Shown: positions 9,375 to 17,836, numbered from the stretch's first letter. The stretch is DNA of 64,000 nucleotides from Acetobacter peroxydans (GCF_006539345.1 NZ_BJMV01000011.1:38594-102593), one strand, 5' to 3'. A program made the numbers and translations. The notes: generated by a model not told the origin, from the letters alone.

Positions 9375-10037
9375 ATGACACCCACACGCCCGTTCGGCAC
9401 CGCGGCAGATCTGTCGCCCGGTCCGGAACACCGCCAGCTCCGGGCACTGGCGCAACAGGCCGGTCGCGAACTCGATGGCCATGGCAACCGTGTGGCCGGC
9501 ATGGCCCAGGCGCTTGGCCATGCCCATCAGGGCCAGTCCCCTACAGCGCTGCTCGCCCTGGGCGCGCAGCTGCACGACATTGGCAAACGCCACATCCCCA
9601 TTGAGGTTCTCGACGCGCCCCGGCGGCTGACGCCTGCCGAATGGGCGGGCATGCGTCTGCACACGCTTCTGGGGCTGGATATCCTGTGTCGCGCTCTGGA
9701 CGAGGTGCCGCAGGATGTCGCGGACTGCGTGCTCCTCCATCACGAGCACTGGGACGGGTCTGGCTACCCGATCGGCCTGTCAGGTGCGTCCATTCCCCTG
9801 CTGGCCCGCCTTGTCGCCATTGCGGATTTCATCGACGCGCTGGCCTCGCCGCGCGCCTACAAATCCGCCATGCCGCCCGAGCTTGTCCGCACCCTCGTGC
9901 TCAGGGCGCGCGGGGTGAAGCTCGATCCCCTCCTGACCGATCTCGCCCTGCGGATCTGGCCGCAGCTGCTCCGCGCGCGCGCCCAGGCGGGCCTGCCGCG
10001 CGCCGTCACAACGGAACCAGCGATACTCAAACCCTGA
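9375..10037 (+). CDS. HD-GYP domain cyclic-di-GMP phosphodiesterase
   Basis: A 220-aa stand-alone HD-GYP protein. It keeps the metal ligands and signature: H36 in DGHGNRV, HD at 67-68 (QLHDIGK), H95, HH at 122-123 with H125, DGSGYP at 127-132, and D151 in IADFIDAL, with the usual R-AYK after it. These enzymes hydrolyse cyclic-di-GMP to pGpG or GMP. There is no attached receiver or sensor domain, so activity would be set by expression. The gene has its own conserved-box promoter and seems leaderless. In cellulose-producing acetic acid bacteria cyclic-di-GMP activates cellulose synthase, so this gene could alter biofilm or pellicle state of the host; that is inference. Confidence 0.88.
   Translation: MTPTRPFGTAADLSPGPEHRQLRALAQQAGRELDGHGNRVAGMAQALGHAHQGQSPTALLALGAQLHDIGKRHIPIEVLDAPRRLTPAEWAGMRLHTLLGLDILCRALDEVPQDVADCVLLHHEHWDGSGYPIGLSGASIPLLARLVAIADFIDALASPRAYKSAMPPELVRTLVLRARGVKLDPLLTDLALRIWPQLLRARAQAGLPRAVTTEPAILKP
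10003..10027 (+). promoter_or_regulatory. Conserved-box promoter C (winged-helix/DUF1173/GapR/ArdC operon)
   Basis: CCGTCACAAC at 10003-10012, nine bases, then GATACT at 10022-10027, lying inside the last codons of the HD-GYP gene. The transcript would start near 10034 and serve the AGGAGG-preceded ATG at 10059. Confidence 0.6.
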
Positions 10038-10058
10038 TCCACAGACAGGAGGCGCCTC

Positions 10059-10589
10059 ATGGCCCGAAAAAAACAGACCCTGACCCCGCGTACGTGGGAC
10101 AAGCTTAGCGAAGCAGAACAGGCGCAGGCGCGTCGCGCGATCATCACCGCGGTGCGCGACGCTCTCAAAAGGAGCCCGCATACGGTGCTGGAGCTGCGCG
10201 CCCGCGTGCCGCTCGAGATGAGGGGCGCGTTCCCGGTGGTGCTGCGGAGCCTGCTTCATGCGGGAGAGGTCGCGTCTCTGGGTCACAGCGTCTATGCGGC
10301 GGTTCCGTGGATGCCGCAGACCAGTGCTGTACGGGGCGATGTTACGGCTGATCTCATTATCGGCGTGCTGTCCAGTGAGCGTCGCGCGGGTGCGGACGCG
10401 ACCGAACTGGCGGGTGATCTGCTGATTCCTGTGAGCCAGGTCCGCGCGGCCCTGACGGCCCTTGAGGGGGCCGGGCTGATCTGTGAGGCCAAAGCGCCGG
10501 GGCAGTATCGCATGCTCAGCCGCCGCATGGCGACGGAAGTGCGACAGGGGGCGTCGGGCCGGGTTTTCGCGGATGTGCGTCATGCGTGA
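10059..10589 (+). CDS. Probable tandem winged-helix DNA-binding protein
   Basis: A 176-aa basic protein. Two segments (about 40-80 and 95-150) each read like a winged helix; the second, including DATELAGDLLIPVSQVRAAL followed by TALEGAGLICE, has the typical recognition-helix and wing spacing. There is a strong AGGAGG site. The ATGCGTGA overlap couples it to the DUF1173 gene. As the first gene of an operon driven by the conserved box it is a candidate regulator of the box promoters, but nothing in the sequence proves this. Confidence 0.6.
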   Translation: MARKKQTLTPRTWDKLSEAEQAQARRAIITAVRDALKRSPHTVLELRARVPLEMRGAFPVVLRSLLHAGEVASLGHSVYAAVPWMPQTSAVRGDVTADLIIGVLSSERRAGADATELAGDLLIPVSQVRAALTALEGAGLICEAKAPGQYRMLSRRMATEVRQGASGRVFADVRHA

Positions 10590-11928
10590 CTGGGTCACAT
10601 TCCCCGACGGGACACGGGGCCGGCGGTCATGGGACGCCGATCCGCAGAGGAGTGGCGCGTGGCAGCGCCGACTGGCCCAGGCCTGGGGTGGCGACGAGCG
10701 GCCGGTCTGCGACTGTCGCCATCAGGGGCAGGCCATGGGGCTCTCTGTCCATCGCTGTCTGCGCCAGCGCGATGGGCGGCAGGTCGAGGTCTATCATCTG
10801 GCTCGTCTGCGCAATCAGGGCGCCCTGCACCATGTCGCCTGCTCGTTCCACGAGGCCGATCCGCGTTGCGATGGCCGGGGTGGCTATGTCGAGGGTGTCG
10901 TACGCGAGCGTGACGACGGGCGGATTGGCGTGACCCTGTGCCGGGGGTTGCGGTGCCTTGACGTGGCGGCCGCCCCGGCCGATCCGGCGCAGGCCGCGCG
11001 ACAGGGTGGGGGACAGGGGGCTGCGCGACAGGCCCGCATGACGGAGCTGGGCCTGCTGCATCTGCTCTGGGAGGAGGCCGGGCTGAATGGCTGGACGCCC
11101 CGTCTTGGCCGTGCGCGGCGACACTGGCCTGTTGTCCGGGAGGCGCTCGATCGGGCAGCCCTGCGGATTGTTCCAGCCCGTAATCAGATCTTGTCCGACA
11201 GACTGGCCATGATCGGCTACGCCGATGACGATGGGCCCGCGCTGTTGCGCGAGACGGCGCGGAACTGTGGCGACACATGGCGGATCCTGCTTCTGGGGAT
11301 CGTGGACGACATCGCCCTCGTAAACTGGAAGGACGGCCCGCCGTTCTGCGCGCTTCACTTCGACGGAGCCGGAGCCTACAACCTGCGGGTCAGTGCCGCG
11401 TCCGTCTGGCATGAGCGTGTCGCGCGCCGCTATCCGATGGCCATGGCCGCTCTCGCGTTGCCGCGCGCCGAGCGCGCTATCCGGGTCGTGGGGCTGGTGA
11501 CGGCGACCGTACGGGTGGGGCTGGATCGGGGTGCCGCCCTGGTGCGCTGTCGTGCCGACGACATCGCGCTGATGGAGGTGGAGCCGGATACGCTGACGCC
11601 TGTCTCCAGTAGCCATGAACTGGCCATTGCCCGCGCTCTGGTGGAGCAGCGCCGGAGCTTCATCCGGCCGCTGCGCTTTGACGCCGGACGCGAGGCGGTT
11701 CTGCCGGATTTTGTCCTGACGGACACGAGTGATCCGCGCGGCACGCCGATGGAGGTGTTTGGGCGGGCGGATGAGGCCTATGCTGCCCGCCGGGCGGAGA
11801 AGGCCCGCTATTATGATGAGGTCTACGGGCAGGCGCGCTGGTGGCATTGGGATGCTGTCGCCTCCCCCGGACGCTGGCCGGACTTCCCGCCAGTGTCCCC
11901 GCAAAGGAGCGGGGATGGCGATGCGTAA
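10582..11928 (+). CDS. DUF1173 family protein
   Basis: A 448-aa protein starting at ATG 10582, which overlaps the previous stop by 8 bases. The C-terminal region, RRSFIRPLRFDAGREAVLPD then FVLTDT, PMEVFGR, EKARYYDEVY and WWHWDA, is the conserved block of DUF1173, a family common on alphaproteobacterial plasmids. The spacing D(FVL)..E-V-F-x-R..K loosely recalls PD-(D/E)XK nucleases. Longer upstream starts would run through the winged-helix gene and are rejected. Molecular function is unknown; presence with GapR and ArdC points to plasmid establishment or maintenance. Confidence 0.75.
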   Translation: MRDWVTFPDGTRGRRSWDADPQRSGAWQRRLAQAWGGDERPVCDCRHQGQAMGLSVHRCLRQRDGRQVEVYHLARLRNQGALHHVACSFHEADPRCDGRGGYVEGVVRERDDGRIGVTLCRGLRCLDVAAAPADPAQAARQGGGQGAARQARMTELGLLHLLWEEAGLNGWTPRLGRARRHWPVVREALDRAALRIVPARNQILSDRLAMIGYADDDGPALLRETARNCGDTWRILLLGIVDDIALVNWKDGPPFCALHFDGAGAYNLRVSAASVWHERVARRYPMAMAALALPRAERAIRVVGLVTATVRVGLDRGAALVRCRADDIALMEVEPDTLTPVSSSHELAIARALVEQRRSFIRPLRFDAGREAVLPDFVLTDTSDPRGTPMEVFGRADEAYAARRAEKARYYDEVYGQARWWHWDAVASPGRWPDFPPVSPQRSGDGDA

Positions 11929-11994
11929 GGGCGACGTTGCCCCGCCTTCTCTCGGGGCCGGGAGGTTATCCCCAGAATCTGTGGACAGAATGGT

Positions 11995-12456
11995 GTGCAA
12001 GCTGTGACCGGGCTGCATAAACCCGGGGAGGAGCTGGCCCGTCCTGCCGATGGCGTGCTGATTGGCACGGCCCTGGTGTGGATCGGCTGGCCGCTCCAGC
12101 AGTTGTCGCGGCGCTCGGGCTATGATCGTCACGAGATTACGCGCTGGATGCATAAAGGCGGGATGCCTGAGCCGTTCAGGCTCTGGCTCACAGCCCTTCG
12201 GGCGGTTCACGTCCGCTATCCCTCTCCCCTGGCGACAACCGTCCGGCCCGGTGGCAACCGCCCGCCTCTGGGGCGGTGGGAGGTGCTGCGGATTCAGCTG
12301 GTGATCGGTTGGTCGGAGCGCCAGCTCGCGGAGCGGCTGGGGGAGCATCGCACCGCGTTGCGGCGTCGTCTGGAGGCCGGTGAGACGCTGGACGCGCGGG
12401 AATCCCGGTGGCTGGAATTATTGGAAGACGGCCACCGGCTTAATCCACGGCCCTGA
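11995..12456 (+). CDS. Small protein with two helix-turn-helix motifs
   Basis: A 153-aa protein, probably from GTG 11995 (GTG 12004 is an alternative). It shows two HTH-like units: LQQLSRRSGYDRHEITRWMH (about 34-53) and SERQLAERLGEHRTALRRRL (about 106-125). Just upstream is TTATCCCCAGAATCTGTGGA, which contains a CCxCAGA/TCTGxGG palindrome and could be its operator or a DnaA-like site. A transcription-factor role is inferred; it is another candidate for the box regulator. Confidence 0.6.
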   Translation: MQAVTGLHKPGEELARPADGVLIGTALVWIGWPLQQLSRRSGYDRHEITRWMHKGGMPEPFRLWLTALRAVHVRYPSPLATTVRPGGNRPPLGRWEVLRIQLVIGWSERQLAERLGEHRTALRRRLEAGETLDARESRWLELLEDGHRLNPRP

Positions 12457-12485
12457 CGGGCCGGGTTAACACGAAAGGACAGAAC

Positions 12486-12776
12486 ATGCTGGATGGACAG
12501 TTCCACGAAGGACAGGGTGGCGACACGGACACGGATCCGGCCGTAGGCGGGATTGCGGCGGATCGGCTGCGCTCGATCATTGAGCGGGTTGAGCGGCTGG
12601 AGGAAGAGCGCAAGGCCCTGGCGGGCGACATCAAGGATATCTTCACCGAGGCAAAATCGGCCGGGTTCGATGTGAAGGTGATCCGCCAGATCATCCGGCT
12701 GCGCAAGCTTGAGCCCGCTGAGGTGGAGGAACAGGAAACCCTGCTCGATATCTATCGGCGCGCCCTGGGCATTTAG
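12486..12776 (+). CDS. GapR-like (DUF2312) nucleoid-associated protein
   Basis: A 96-aa protein whose residues 24-96 match the GapR/DUF2312 family: LRSIIERVERLEEERKALAG, DIKDIFTEAKSAGFD, IRQIIRLRKL and a final LLDIYRRALG. GapR of Caulobacter is a coiled-coil clamp that binds overtwisted, often AT-rich DNA ahead of polymerases and supports gyrase and topoisomerase IV. A plasmid copy may help with torsional stress during replication or transfer. A GGCCC-tgac-GGGCC hairpin (12448-12461) sits before the gene. It is in the same operon as DUF1173 and ArdC. Confidence 0.88.
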   Translation: MLDGQFHEGQGGDTDTDPAVGGIAADRLRSIIERVERLEEERKALAGDIKDIFTEAKSAGFDVKVIRQIIRLRKLEPAEVEEQETLLDIYRRALGI

Positions 12777-13053
12777 GCCAATCCCCGTAGAGCCGGAAAC
12801 ACGTAGACCCAATACGAAAGGAAGAACGACAACAGGACAACACGACGCCAAAGGATAAGAAAGAAACACAGCAAAGGACGTGGCGGCCCGACGGGACGGC
12901 TGACACGCCCTTCTGGGGTCGCCCGCAGGCCAGTCAACCTGACGGTCCTCCGCTGAGCTGCGGTGCTTCGCATGACGGCCCTGCCTGTTCGCCCCCTTCC
13001 GGTTGCGTATCAGCCGCCCCGTCGGGCGGCGACGTCAGGAAGGAAAAAAACAC

Positions 13054-13980
13054 ATGGCCAGAAACAGCACGACCGCAGGTGTCACCAGCCTTGATGCGCG
13101 TCTCGATCTGTATACCGAGGTCACGCAGACCATCGTCGCCCAGATGGAAAGCGGCACGCTGCCCTGGACGCGGCCGTGGAAGACAACGGGGTCTGCCGGT
13201 CTGCCGACCAACGCCCTGACGACCAAGCGGTATTCGGGGATCAATGTCGTGCTGCTCTGGCTCTCAGGCGCCATGAACGGGTATTCCGACCGCCGCTGGA
13301 TGACCTATCGGCAGGCGGTTCAGGCGGGTGGTCATGTGCGCCGGGGTGAGCGCGGCACGATGATCGTGAAAGCGTCCACCTATGTCCCGCAGGGGGAGCG
13401 TGAGCGTGCGCAGGAGACTGCCGAGGATCCGCGCGCGGTGCCTTATCTGAAACGCTACACGGTCTTCAATCTCGACCAGATCGAGGGTGTCGACCTGCCA
13501 GAGCAGGCCCCCGCCGTACCGGTCGTCGCCAATGCGGCGCTGGATGCGTTTGTCGCGGCAACCGGAGCGGACATCCGTTATGGTGGCAACGAGGCCTATT
13601 ACGTGCCCTCGCGCGATTATATTCAGTGCCCGGAGCTTCAGGCGTTCGAAAATGCTTTCGATCTGTTCAGGATCCAGAGCCATGAGCTGGCGCATTGGAC
13701 TGGCGCGCCTCATCGGCTGGACAGGACCTTCGGCCAGCGCTTTGGCGATGCGGCCTACCAGATGGAAGAGCTGGTAGCCGAACTGGCAGCCGCACAGCTC
13801 TGTGCGGTGCAGGGTGTGCCGCCGACCACGCGGCACGCGGCTTACCTCCAGAGTTGGATCGCCATAATGAAAGCCGACAAGCGGGCCATCTTTACGGCAG
13901 CCAGTCACGCATCGCGTGCGGTGGAGTTTTTGTTGGCGGCCGCACAAACCCCGGATGAGGTGATGCCGCTGGCCGCCTGA
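13054..13980 (+). CDS. ardC: ArdC-type antirestriction protein with zincin domain
   Basis: A 308-aa protein. The N-terminal part (to about 120: LPWTRPWKT, GINVVLLW, WMTYRQA, GERGTMIVK) is the ssDNA-binding ArdC domain. The C-terminal part is a zinc metallopeptidase-like domain with HELAH at 210-214 and a downstream EELVAELAAAQL acidic helix. ArdC proteins protect incoming plasmid DNA from restriction in the recipient. Start 13054 follows AGGAAGGAAAA; a GCCGCCC-cgtc-GGGCGGC hairpin (13013-13030) lies just before the ribosome-binding site and might modulate translation. The 277-base gap from gapR holds no other gene that I can see. Confidence 0.88.
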   Translation: MARNSTTAGVTSLDARLDLYTEVTQTIVAQMESGTLPWTRPWKTTGSAGLPTNALTTKRYSGINVVLLWLSGAMNGYSDRRWMTYRQAVQAGGHVRRGERGTMIVKASTYVPQGERERAQETAEDPRAVPYLKRYTVFNLDQIEGVDLPEQAPAVPVVANAALDAFVAATGADIRYGGNEAYYVPSRDYIQCPELQAFENAFDLFRIQSHELAHWTGAPHRLDRTFGQRFGDAAYQMEELVAELAAAQLCAVQGVPPTTRHAAYLQSWIAIMKADKRAIFTAASHASRAVEFLLAAAQTPDEVMPLAA

Positions 13981-14300
13981 CGGCGGCGACGCCAGACCCG
14001 CAGCGCCATCGCCCCTAGGGCGATGGTGCCGCAGACCCTGTGAAAGAGGCGGTCGATGACCTGCCCTTTGCGGGCGATCCCGTCGAGCAGCTGCGCGCTG
14101 CTCTGGTGATCGAGCCAGTAGAGGGCGGGCAGGCTCAGGTGCGGGGTGTTGGCGACAACCACCAGCCCGGCCTGAAGGCCGATCGCGAGGATCCCGTAAA
14201 GCCCGAGCAGGCATAGCCCGAACACAGCGACGCCATACCAGCAGAGCGAAACGACCGGGCGGGCACGGGCAACAAAGGTGCGCAAGAAAAGCATCGACAT
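13905..14300 (-). CDS. Small membrane protein, unknown
   Basis: A 131-aa protein with two hydrophobic segments in the first 60 residues (VVSLCWYGVAVFGLCLLGLY and GILAIGLQAGLVVVA) and a basic C-terminal region with possibly a third short segment. Start ATG 14300 was chosen because it is the first in-frame start downstream of promoter D; the upstream MRGVT start would lie inside the promoter. Its 3' end overlaps the end of ardC on the other strand by 76 bases. No family recognised. Confidence 0.5.
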   Translation of the reverse strand: MSMLFLRTFVARARPVVSLCWYGVAVFGLCLLGLYGILAIGLQAGLVVVANTPHLSLPALYWLDHQSSAQLLDGIARKGQVIDRLFHRVCGTIALGAMALRVWRRRRQAASGITSSGVCAAANKNSTARDA

Positions 14301-14328
14301 AGTCCATAGCAGAAAAGAACTGGCGAAC

Positions 14329-14353
14329 AGACTGCCAGAAAAAATTGTGACGC
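14329..14353 (-). promoter_or_regulatory. Conserved-box promoter D (membrane-protein gene)
   Basis: On the minus strand GCGTCACAAT, nine bases, then CAGTCT (14334-14329). This copy has one mismatch in the box (final T) and a weak -10, so it is the least certain of the eleven. Predicted start near 14322. Confidence 0.4.
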
Positions 14354-14461
14354 CTCGCATGGGCTGGGTCGGCCGCAACGGTCGCAGGCTCGCGCTGCGC
14401 GCGTCCGTTGCCCCCGCCCCGATCCCATGCAGCGGCCGAGGGGTGAAGGAGAGAAAAAACA

Positions 14462-14818
14462 ATGCACAAACAGATTGCCGTAACCCCTCTGTGGAAAGGG
14501 GGCGCCTCGACGATGCCAGCCGATGTGTTGGCGCGGGGCCAACAGGCCGCTCTGGTCTCAGTCTCAATTGCCTCGTGCGACAGGGTGTGGAGCGCGCGTG
14601 AGCGTCTGGCCGACGAACTGGTGCGTGTCTGCTATGGCAGCGACCTGCCTGAGCACAATCGCTCGGCGCTGGCCTGCATGATGCGCGGCGTGGTTGAAGA
14701 GGCGGTTCCCGGCCTCCCGACGCAGCACGTGCAGCGCAATGCCCCGCCTCCGCCGTTGGGTGATGGCGAATGGTATCGCCACTGGTTTGCGGTGTCCCGC
14801 AGGGAGGGCGGCGCATGA
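14462..14818 (+). CDS. Unknown 118-aa protein
   Basis: Preceded by a clear GAAGGAG site. No domain recognised; the middle (VWSARERLADELVRVCYGSD) is helical, and the C-terminus has a short PPPP run and ends EWYRHWFAVSRREGGA. Its stop overlaps the next start (ATGA), so the two are translationally coupled. Confidence 0.6.
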   Translation: MHKQIAVTPLWKGGASTMPADVLARGQQAALVSVSIASCDRVWSARERLADELVRVCYGSDLPEHNRSALACMMRGVVEEAVPGLPTQHVQRNAPPPPLGDGEWYRHWFAVSRREGGA

Positions 14819-15624
14819 GCGACATGGGTCTGCCTGAGGTGCGTGTGCAGGTCCGTGGGCCTGCCCGCGATCGTGCGGGATTACGGGACTGGCTGCGTGC
14901 GGCGTGTCGCGATGCGGGTGTCTGGCCGCCGCCGGTGTTCGGGATACGCACGACCCGAACGCTGCTGTCCTTCGAACTGGAGCCCATGCACAAGAGTTTC
15001 CATGAGCCGCTGATGATACGCCTGACACGCCGGTATCCCCGGCTGGTGCATACTCTGACATGGGACAATCCCGATGACACGTCGCGCCATGCGAAAACGG
15101 GGCTTGAGATCTGGCAGGCGGGCCGGGTGTGCAGGAGCGGGTCTTTTGCGGCTCTGCTGGGTGTGACCTGCGCCCGGCCGGGGCGAAGGACAACCCGTGC
15201 CGTGCTGTTTGAATCCGATGCCCGCATTGCCGACATCCGGCCCTTTAAGCGGTTGGGTTCAGGGCTTCGTGGCATCCCGGCGGGGGCGTGCGACATCGGT
15301 CCGTGGCGTGTTCTGGAGGCGTGGGTGCCGGAGCGGCCGAATACCCTGTATGATCCTGCCCGCAATATCGTGCTCCATACCGTCTGCACACAGGTGACGG
15401 TCATGAGCGACATCACCTCGCATGGCCGGATCGGAGCGATGGCGTGGCTCAATGTGGATGAACTGCCTCAGCGTTTTCCGGAACTGGCAGGCTGGTGCGG
15501 CAAATGGCGGGCCTATGAGGCGGATGCTGAGGCCCGGGCGCGTGAAGCGGCAGCGCGCTACAATCGCTACGCGCGCCGCATGAAAGTGCTTTATGGCTCG
15601 GACTGGGACGCAATCCTGTTCTGA
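14815..15624 (+). CDS. Unknown 269-aa protein
   Basis: Start ATG 14815 overlaps the preceding stop. No signal peptide or membrane segment. The C-terminal 40 residues form a likely helix rich in Ala/Arg/Glu. There is no family I can name. It forms a two-gene unit with the 118-aa protein and ends convergently with the zinc-ribbon gene on the other strand, overlapping it by 34 bases. Confidence 0.65.
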   Translation: MSDMGLPEVRVQVRGPARDRAGLRDWLRAACRDAGVWPPPVFGIRTTRTLLSFELEPMHKSFHEPLMIRLTRRYPRLVHTLTWDNPDDTSRHAKTGLEIWQAGRVCRSGSFAALLGVTCARPGRRTTRAVLFESDARIADIRPFKRLGSGLRGIPAGACDIGPWRVLEAWVPERPNTLYDPARNIVLHTVCTQVTVMSDITSHGRIGAMAWLNVDELPQRFPELAGWCGKWRAYEADAEARAREAAARYNRYARRMKVLYGSDWDAILF

Positions 15625-15923
15625 CGCTTTTTTGCACGCCCGGACGACACGCGCTGAGGTGTGTGCGGCCGGGCAACGTCTTCACGGGCTTTGGCCCGTT
15701 CAGCATTGCACGGCTCACAGGCGATGCCTTTGCGACAGGCGGTCACGCTGGGCATTTCGATCCAGCGGCTTTCCCACTGGCAGCGGGGGCAGGTGAAGAG
15801 TGCGACCATGCGCATACCCGGCTGGTAAACACAGCCGTGATCGCCACAGTCGGTGAGATGCGCGAGGATGCGCGGCGCGCGGTAAGGCCGCTTCCATCCG
15901 AACAGGTTGCCCTGTCGTGCCAT
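15591..15923 (-). CDS. Small zinc-ribbon protein
   Basis: A 110-aa basic protein with two CxxC knuckles (FTCPRCQWESRW and GIACEPCNAERA) about 20 residues apart, the usual pattern for a structural zinc site. The C-terminal third is Lys/Arg-rich, consistent with nucleic-acid binding. It lies 74 bases after the membrane protein at 15998-16411 and is probably cotranscribed from promoter E. Confidence 0.6.
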   Translation of the reverse strand: MARQGNLFGWKRPYRAPRILAHLTDCGDHGCVYQPGMRMVALFTCPRCQWESRWIEMPSVTACRKGIACEPCNAERAKAREDVARPHTPQRVSSGRAKKRQNRIASQSEP

Positions 15924-15997
15924 GTCTGGCTCCTGTGTTCGGGAAAGGTCGAGCAGGTGTTGCCGGTTGGCCAGAGGGCACCGGCAACGACTGGGTG

Positions 15998-16411
15998 TCA
16001 GTCTGGCGTATGGAGCCGGGTTTTACCGATGTTTATTGCGGCGACTGATTCGAGAACAGCGCGGTTTTGTCTGAAGAGTGATGCAACCCCGTACAAAACG
16101 ACAAAGGAAAGAACATTCCCCATAGTCATGTGGGCCGCGATAATTCTGGCGATTGTATCGAAACGCTCTGCGTGTGCGCTGTTGCAGAAAATGTAATCCC
16201 CCATAAACAGGATGGATAAGGCGCAGACATTCACGAACAGGAAAATGAAAAACGCCTTGAGAAATAGTTCGATGATTCCAAAGCAAAGATAGACAAACAT
16301 CTTTGTGAGGCTATCAAGCAAGGGAGAAAGAGCGGACCGCATGAAGGCCGACCGATTAGGCTGCTGAGGGTCTGTCTGTGGTGTGGGAATGGCTTCGGGC
16401 ATTGACGTCAT
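15998..16411 (-). CDS. Small membrane protein, unknown
   Basis: A 137-aa protein with a Pro-rich N-terminus, two adjacent membrane helices (about 35-75: FVYLCFGIIELFLKAFFIFL and following) and a third near 95-115. ATG 16411 was chosen because it is the first start downstream of promoter E; the upstream extension is compositionally unlike the rest. Function unknown. Confidence 0.6.
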   Translation of the reverse strand: MTSMPEAIPTPQTDPQQPNRSAFMRSALSPLLDSLTKMFVYLCFGIIELFLKAFFIFLFVNVCALSILFMGDYIFCNSAHAERFDTIARIIAAHMTMGNVLSFVVLYGVASLFRQNRAVLESVAAINIGKTRLHTPD

Positions 16412-16457
16412 GGTTTGTGCTTTCTGTTTGCGCGAGGGCAGTTCCGCTCGCGCTTGC

Positions 16458-16482
16458 AGTATGACGCAACCGGTTGTGACGC
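16458..16482 (-). promoter_or_regulatory. Conserved-box promoter E (membrane/zinc-ribbon genes)
   Basis: Minus strand: GCGTCACAAC, nine bases, then CATACT (16463-16458). Predicted start near 16451, 40 bases before the ATG at 16411. Confidence 0.6.
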
Positions 16483-16538
16483 CTGTCGGGCGCGCCCTGT
16501 CCGGTGGGGCGCGTGTCTGGTTCCCCACTGCCCACAAC

Positions 16539-16572
16539 TCCACAGGCACGGCCCTCGGGTCCCTCCTGTGGA
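16539..16572 (+). repeat. Stem-loop repeat M1 (short form)
   Basis: TCCACAGG (16539-16546) pairs perfectly with CCTGTGGA (16565-16572). Related to M2 and M3, which insert a long GC hairpin inside the same outer stem. It lies 54 bases before R2. Confidence 0.5.
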
Positions 16573-16626
16573 TTTCTGGACAGCTCCGACCGTGTGCCGG
16601 AAACCAGCCCGTAGCGACAGCGAACA

Positions 16627-16679
16627 CACCAGACGCCTTCGGCGGCCTACGGCGGGCGCGTCACACGCGCCCTCTGGTG
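16627..16679 (+). repeat. Structured repeat core R2
   Basis: Closing stem CACCAGA (16627-16633)/TCTGGTG (16673-16679) with the same two inner hairpins as R1; the GGCGCGT-CAC-ACGCGCC arm is perfect. The similarity with R3 extends far beyond the core, to about 17090. The stretch 16412-17086 holds no gene I can support; it is AT-rich between about 16800 and 16990. Confidence 0.65.
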
Positions 16680-17028
16680 CAGCAGGGCCCTTGTGCCGGG
16701 TGAGGGGCGTTTTGCTCAGGAGTGAAGGAGTGGGATGGAGTGATTGTGCCTCCTGTCCGCCGTTCCGGGTGCGGGGCGCTCAGGGGGCGCGATGTATAGA
16801 ATGATATGGCGGGTAGTAGAAAAAACAGCGGTTTTGAACTTTTCTTACCTGAGAAAAGCGAACGGAAATAAATAAAATACCTACGCAATATTATTTCTTA
16901 TTTACCAATGAAAAAGAACGAAAAAACGCGCTTTTCTGGCTGTTTTCCGCGCTTTTTTGCTTGTGATGTTTTTCTTGGCGTACTATTCTTTACTTGTTGA
17001 GAGGGAATAGGCCCGAACAACAAAACGC

Positions 17029-17058
17029 CCCGGCCGGTGCTACCAACACCAGACCGGG
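17029..17058 (+). promoter_or_regulatory. 5' UTR hairpin before the 231-aa gene
   Basis: CCCGG (17029-17033) pairs with CCGGG (17054-17058), with an inner GGTG/CACC stem. The equivalent hairpin before the 149-aa gene (19155-19184) has an extra closing pair. Both end about 28 bases before the ATG, so a translational control role is possible. Confidence 0.4.
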
Positions 17059-17086
17059 ACTAGCCAGAACAGAAAGAGAGATTTTC

Positions 17087-17782
17087 ATGTCCGACGTGAA
17101 CAACACTGTAAGCAAGCCCCGTTCCTCCCGCAAGGGTAACGCTCCCCGCAAGGGCGATGCCGCCGGTTCCGTCTCTCCTACCCGTGCCCGCCAGTTCCAT
17201 GAAACGGAACAGCGCATGAAGGCACTGTCCGCTCCCACGCTGGCAGAGGTGCTGCGGCTGGCCCCCGACGATGACCGTATGGGGAAAATCCGTAGCGGGT
17301 TTGGCTTTGACGGCGGCGACCCGGACGAACTGACCGGGCAGGGTGACAGCCTTATTCGTGAGCAGTACGAAGCCCTGCGTCCCATTCTGGTTTCTCACTA
17401 CCGGGGCGAAGAAGACTTCCGGGGTCTCAAGATGCACCTTGATCGCATTGTCGATGCGTTGGTGCGGTCTGCCTATGGTGCCGCGAACTTCTTTGAATCC
17501 CGCCGTCAGATTGCAAAGGACGCAAAGGACGCATGGAAGAACGAGCACCGCGACGAAGACCGTATGGGCATTGACGGTGGGGAAAACCGTAGCGATCTGC
17601 TGGTGCGGATTGCCGCCGAACATGGCGCGAAGGCATATGCCCTTGCGTGCATCGCAACCGGAGCCTGCGCCGCTTATGCCGAACTGATGGGCGAAGCATG
17701 GGAACCCTACCAGCCTCGTGCCAATCGCCGCGCTCTGTCGGAAGAAGCGGTTGCCGCTCTTGAAGACGCAATCGGTATCTGA
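17087..17782 (+). CDS. Unknown 231-aa protein downstream of R2
   Basis: Starts MSDVNNT with a basic, Ser/Arg-rich N-terminus (about 1-45), followed by a mixed alpha-type region containing SHYRGEEDFRGLKMHLDRIV and a C-terminal helix SEEAVAALEDAIGI. No domain recognised. The AGAAAGAGAG ribosome-binding site and first codons (ATGTCCGAC) are shared with the 149-aa gene at 19213, showing that leader plus start were duplicated together. A GCCGGGCC-gaaa-GGCCCGGC hairpin (17793-17812) follows. Confidence 0.65.
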   Translation: MSDVNNTVSKPRSSRKGNAPRKGDAAGSVSPTRARQFHETEQRMKALSAPTLAEVLRLAPDDDRMGKIRSGFGFDGGDPDELTGQGDSLIREQYEALRPILVSHYRGEEDFRGLKMHLDRIVDALVRSAYGAANFFESRRQIAKDAKDAWKNEHRDEDRMGIDGGENRSDLLVRIAAEHGAKAYALACIATGACAAYAELMGEAWEPYQPRANRRALSEEAVAALEDAIGI

Positions 17783-17792
17783 ACACCAACCA

Positions 17793-17812
17793 GCCGGGCC
17801 GAAAGGCCCGGC
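17793..17812 (+). terminator. Intergenic GNRA-type hairpin
   Basis: A perfect 8-bp stem GCCGGGCC/GGCCCGGC with a GAAA loop, not followed by a T-run. It may be a weak terminator or an mRNA-processing/stabilising element between the 231-aa gene and the membrane-protein pair. Confidence 0.4.
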
Positions 17813-17836
17813 AAACCTGAACGCGACAGAGAACGC

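Noticed and set aside
11914..12007. 30-codon frame after DUF1173
   Set aside because: Overlaps both neighbours, weak start and no conserved feature; it contains the CCCCAGA/TCTGTGG palindrome instead.
10627..12348. 573-codon minus-strand open frame
   Set aside because: Antisense to DUF1173 and the double-HTH gene; low-complexity Arg/Pro-rich product.
14301..15452. Long N-terminal extension of the minus-strand membrane protein
   Set aside because: Overlaps two plus-strand genes and promoter D; only the last 131 codons look like a protein with membrane helices.
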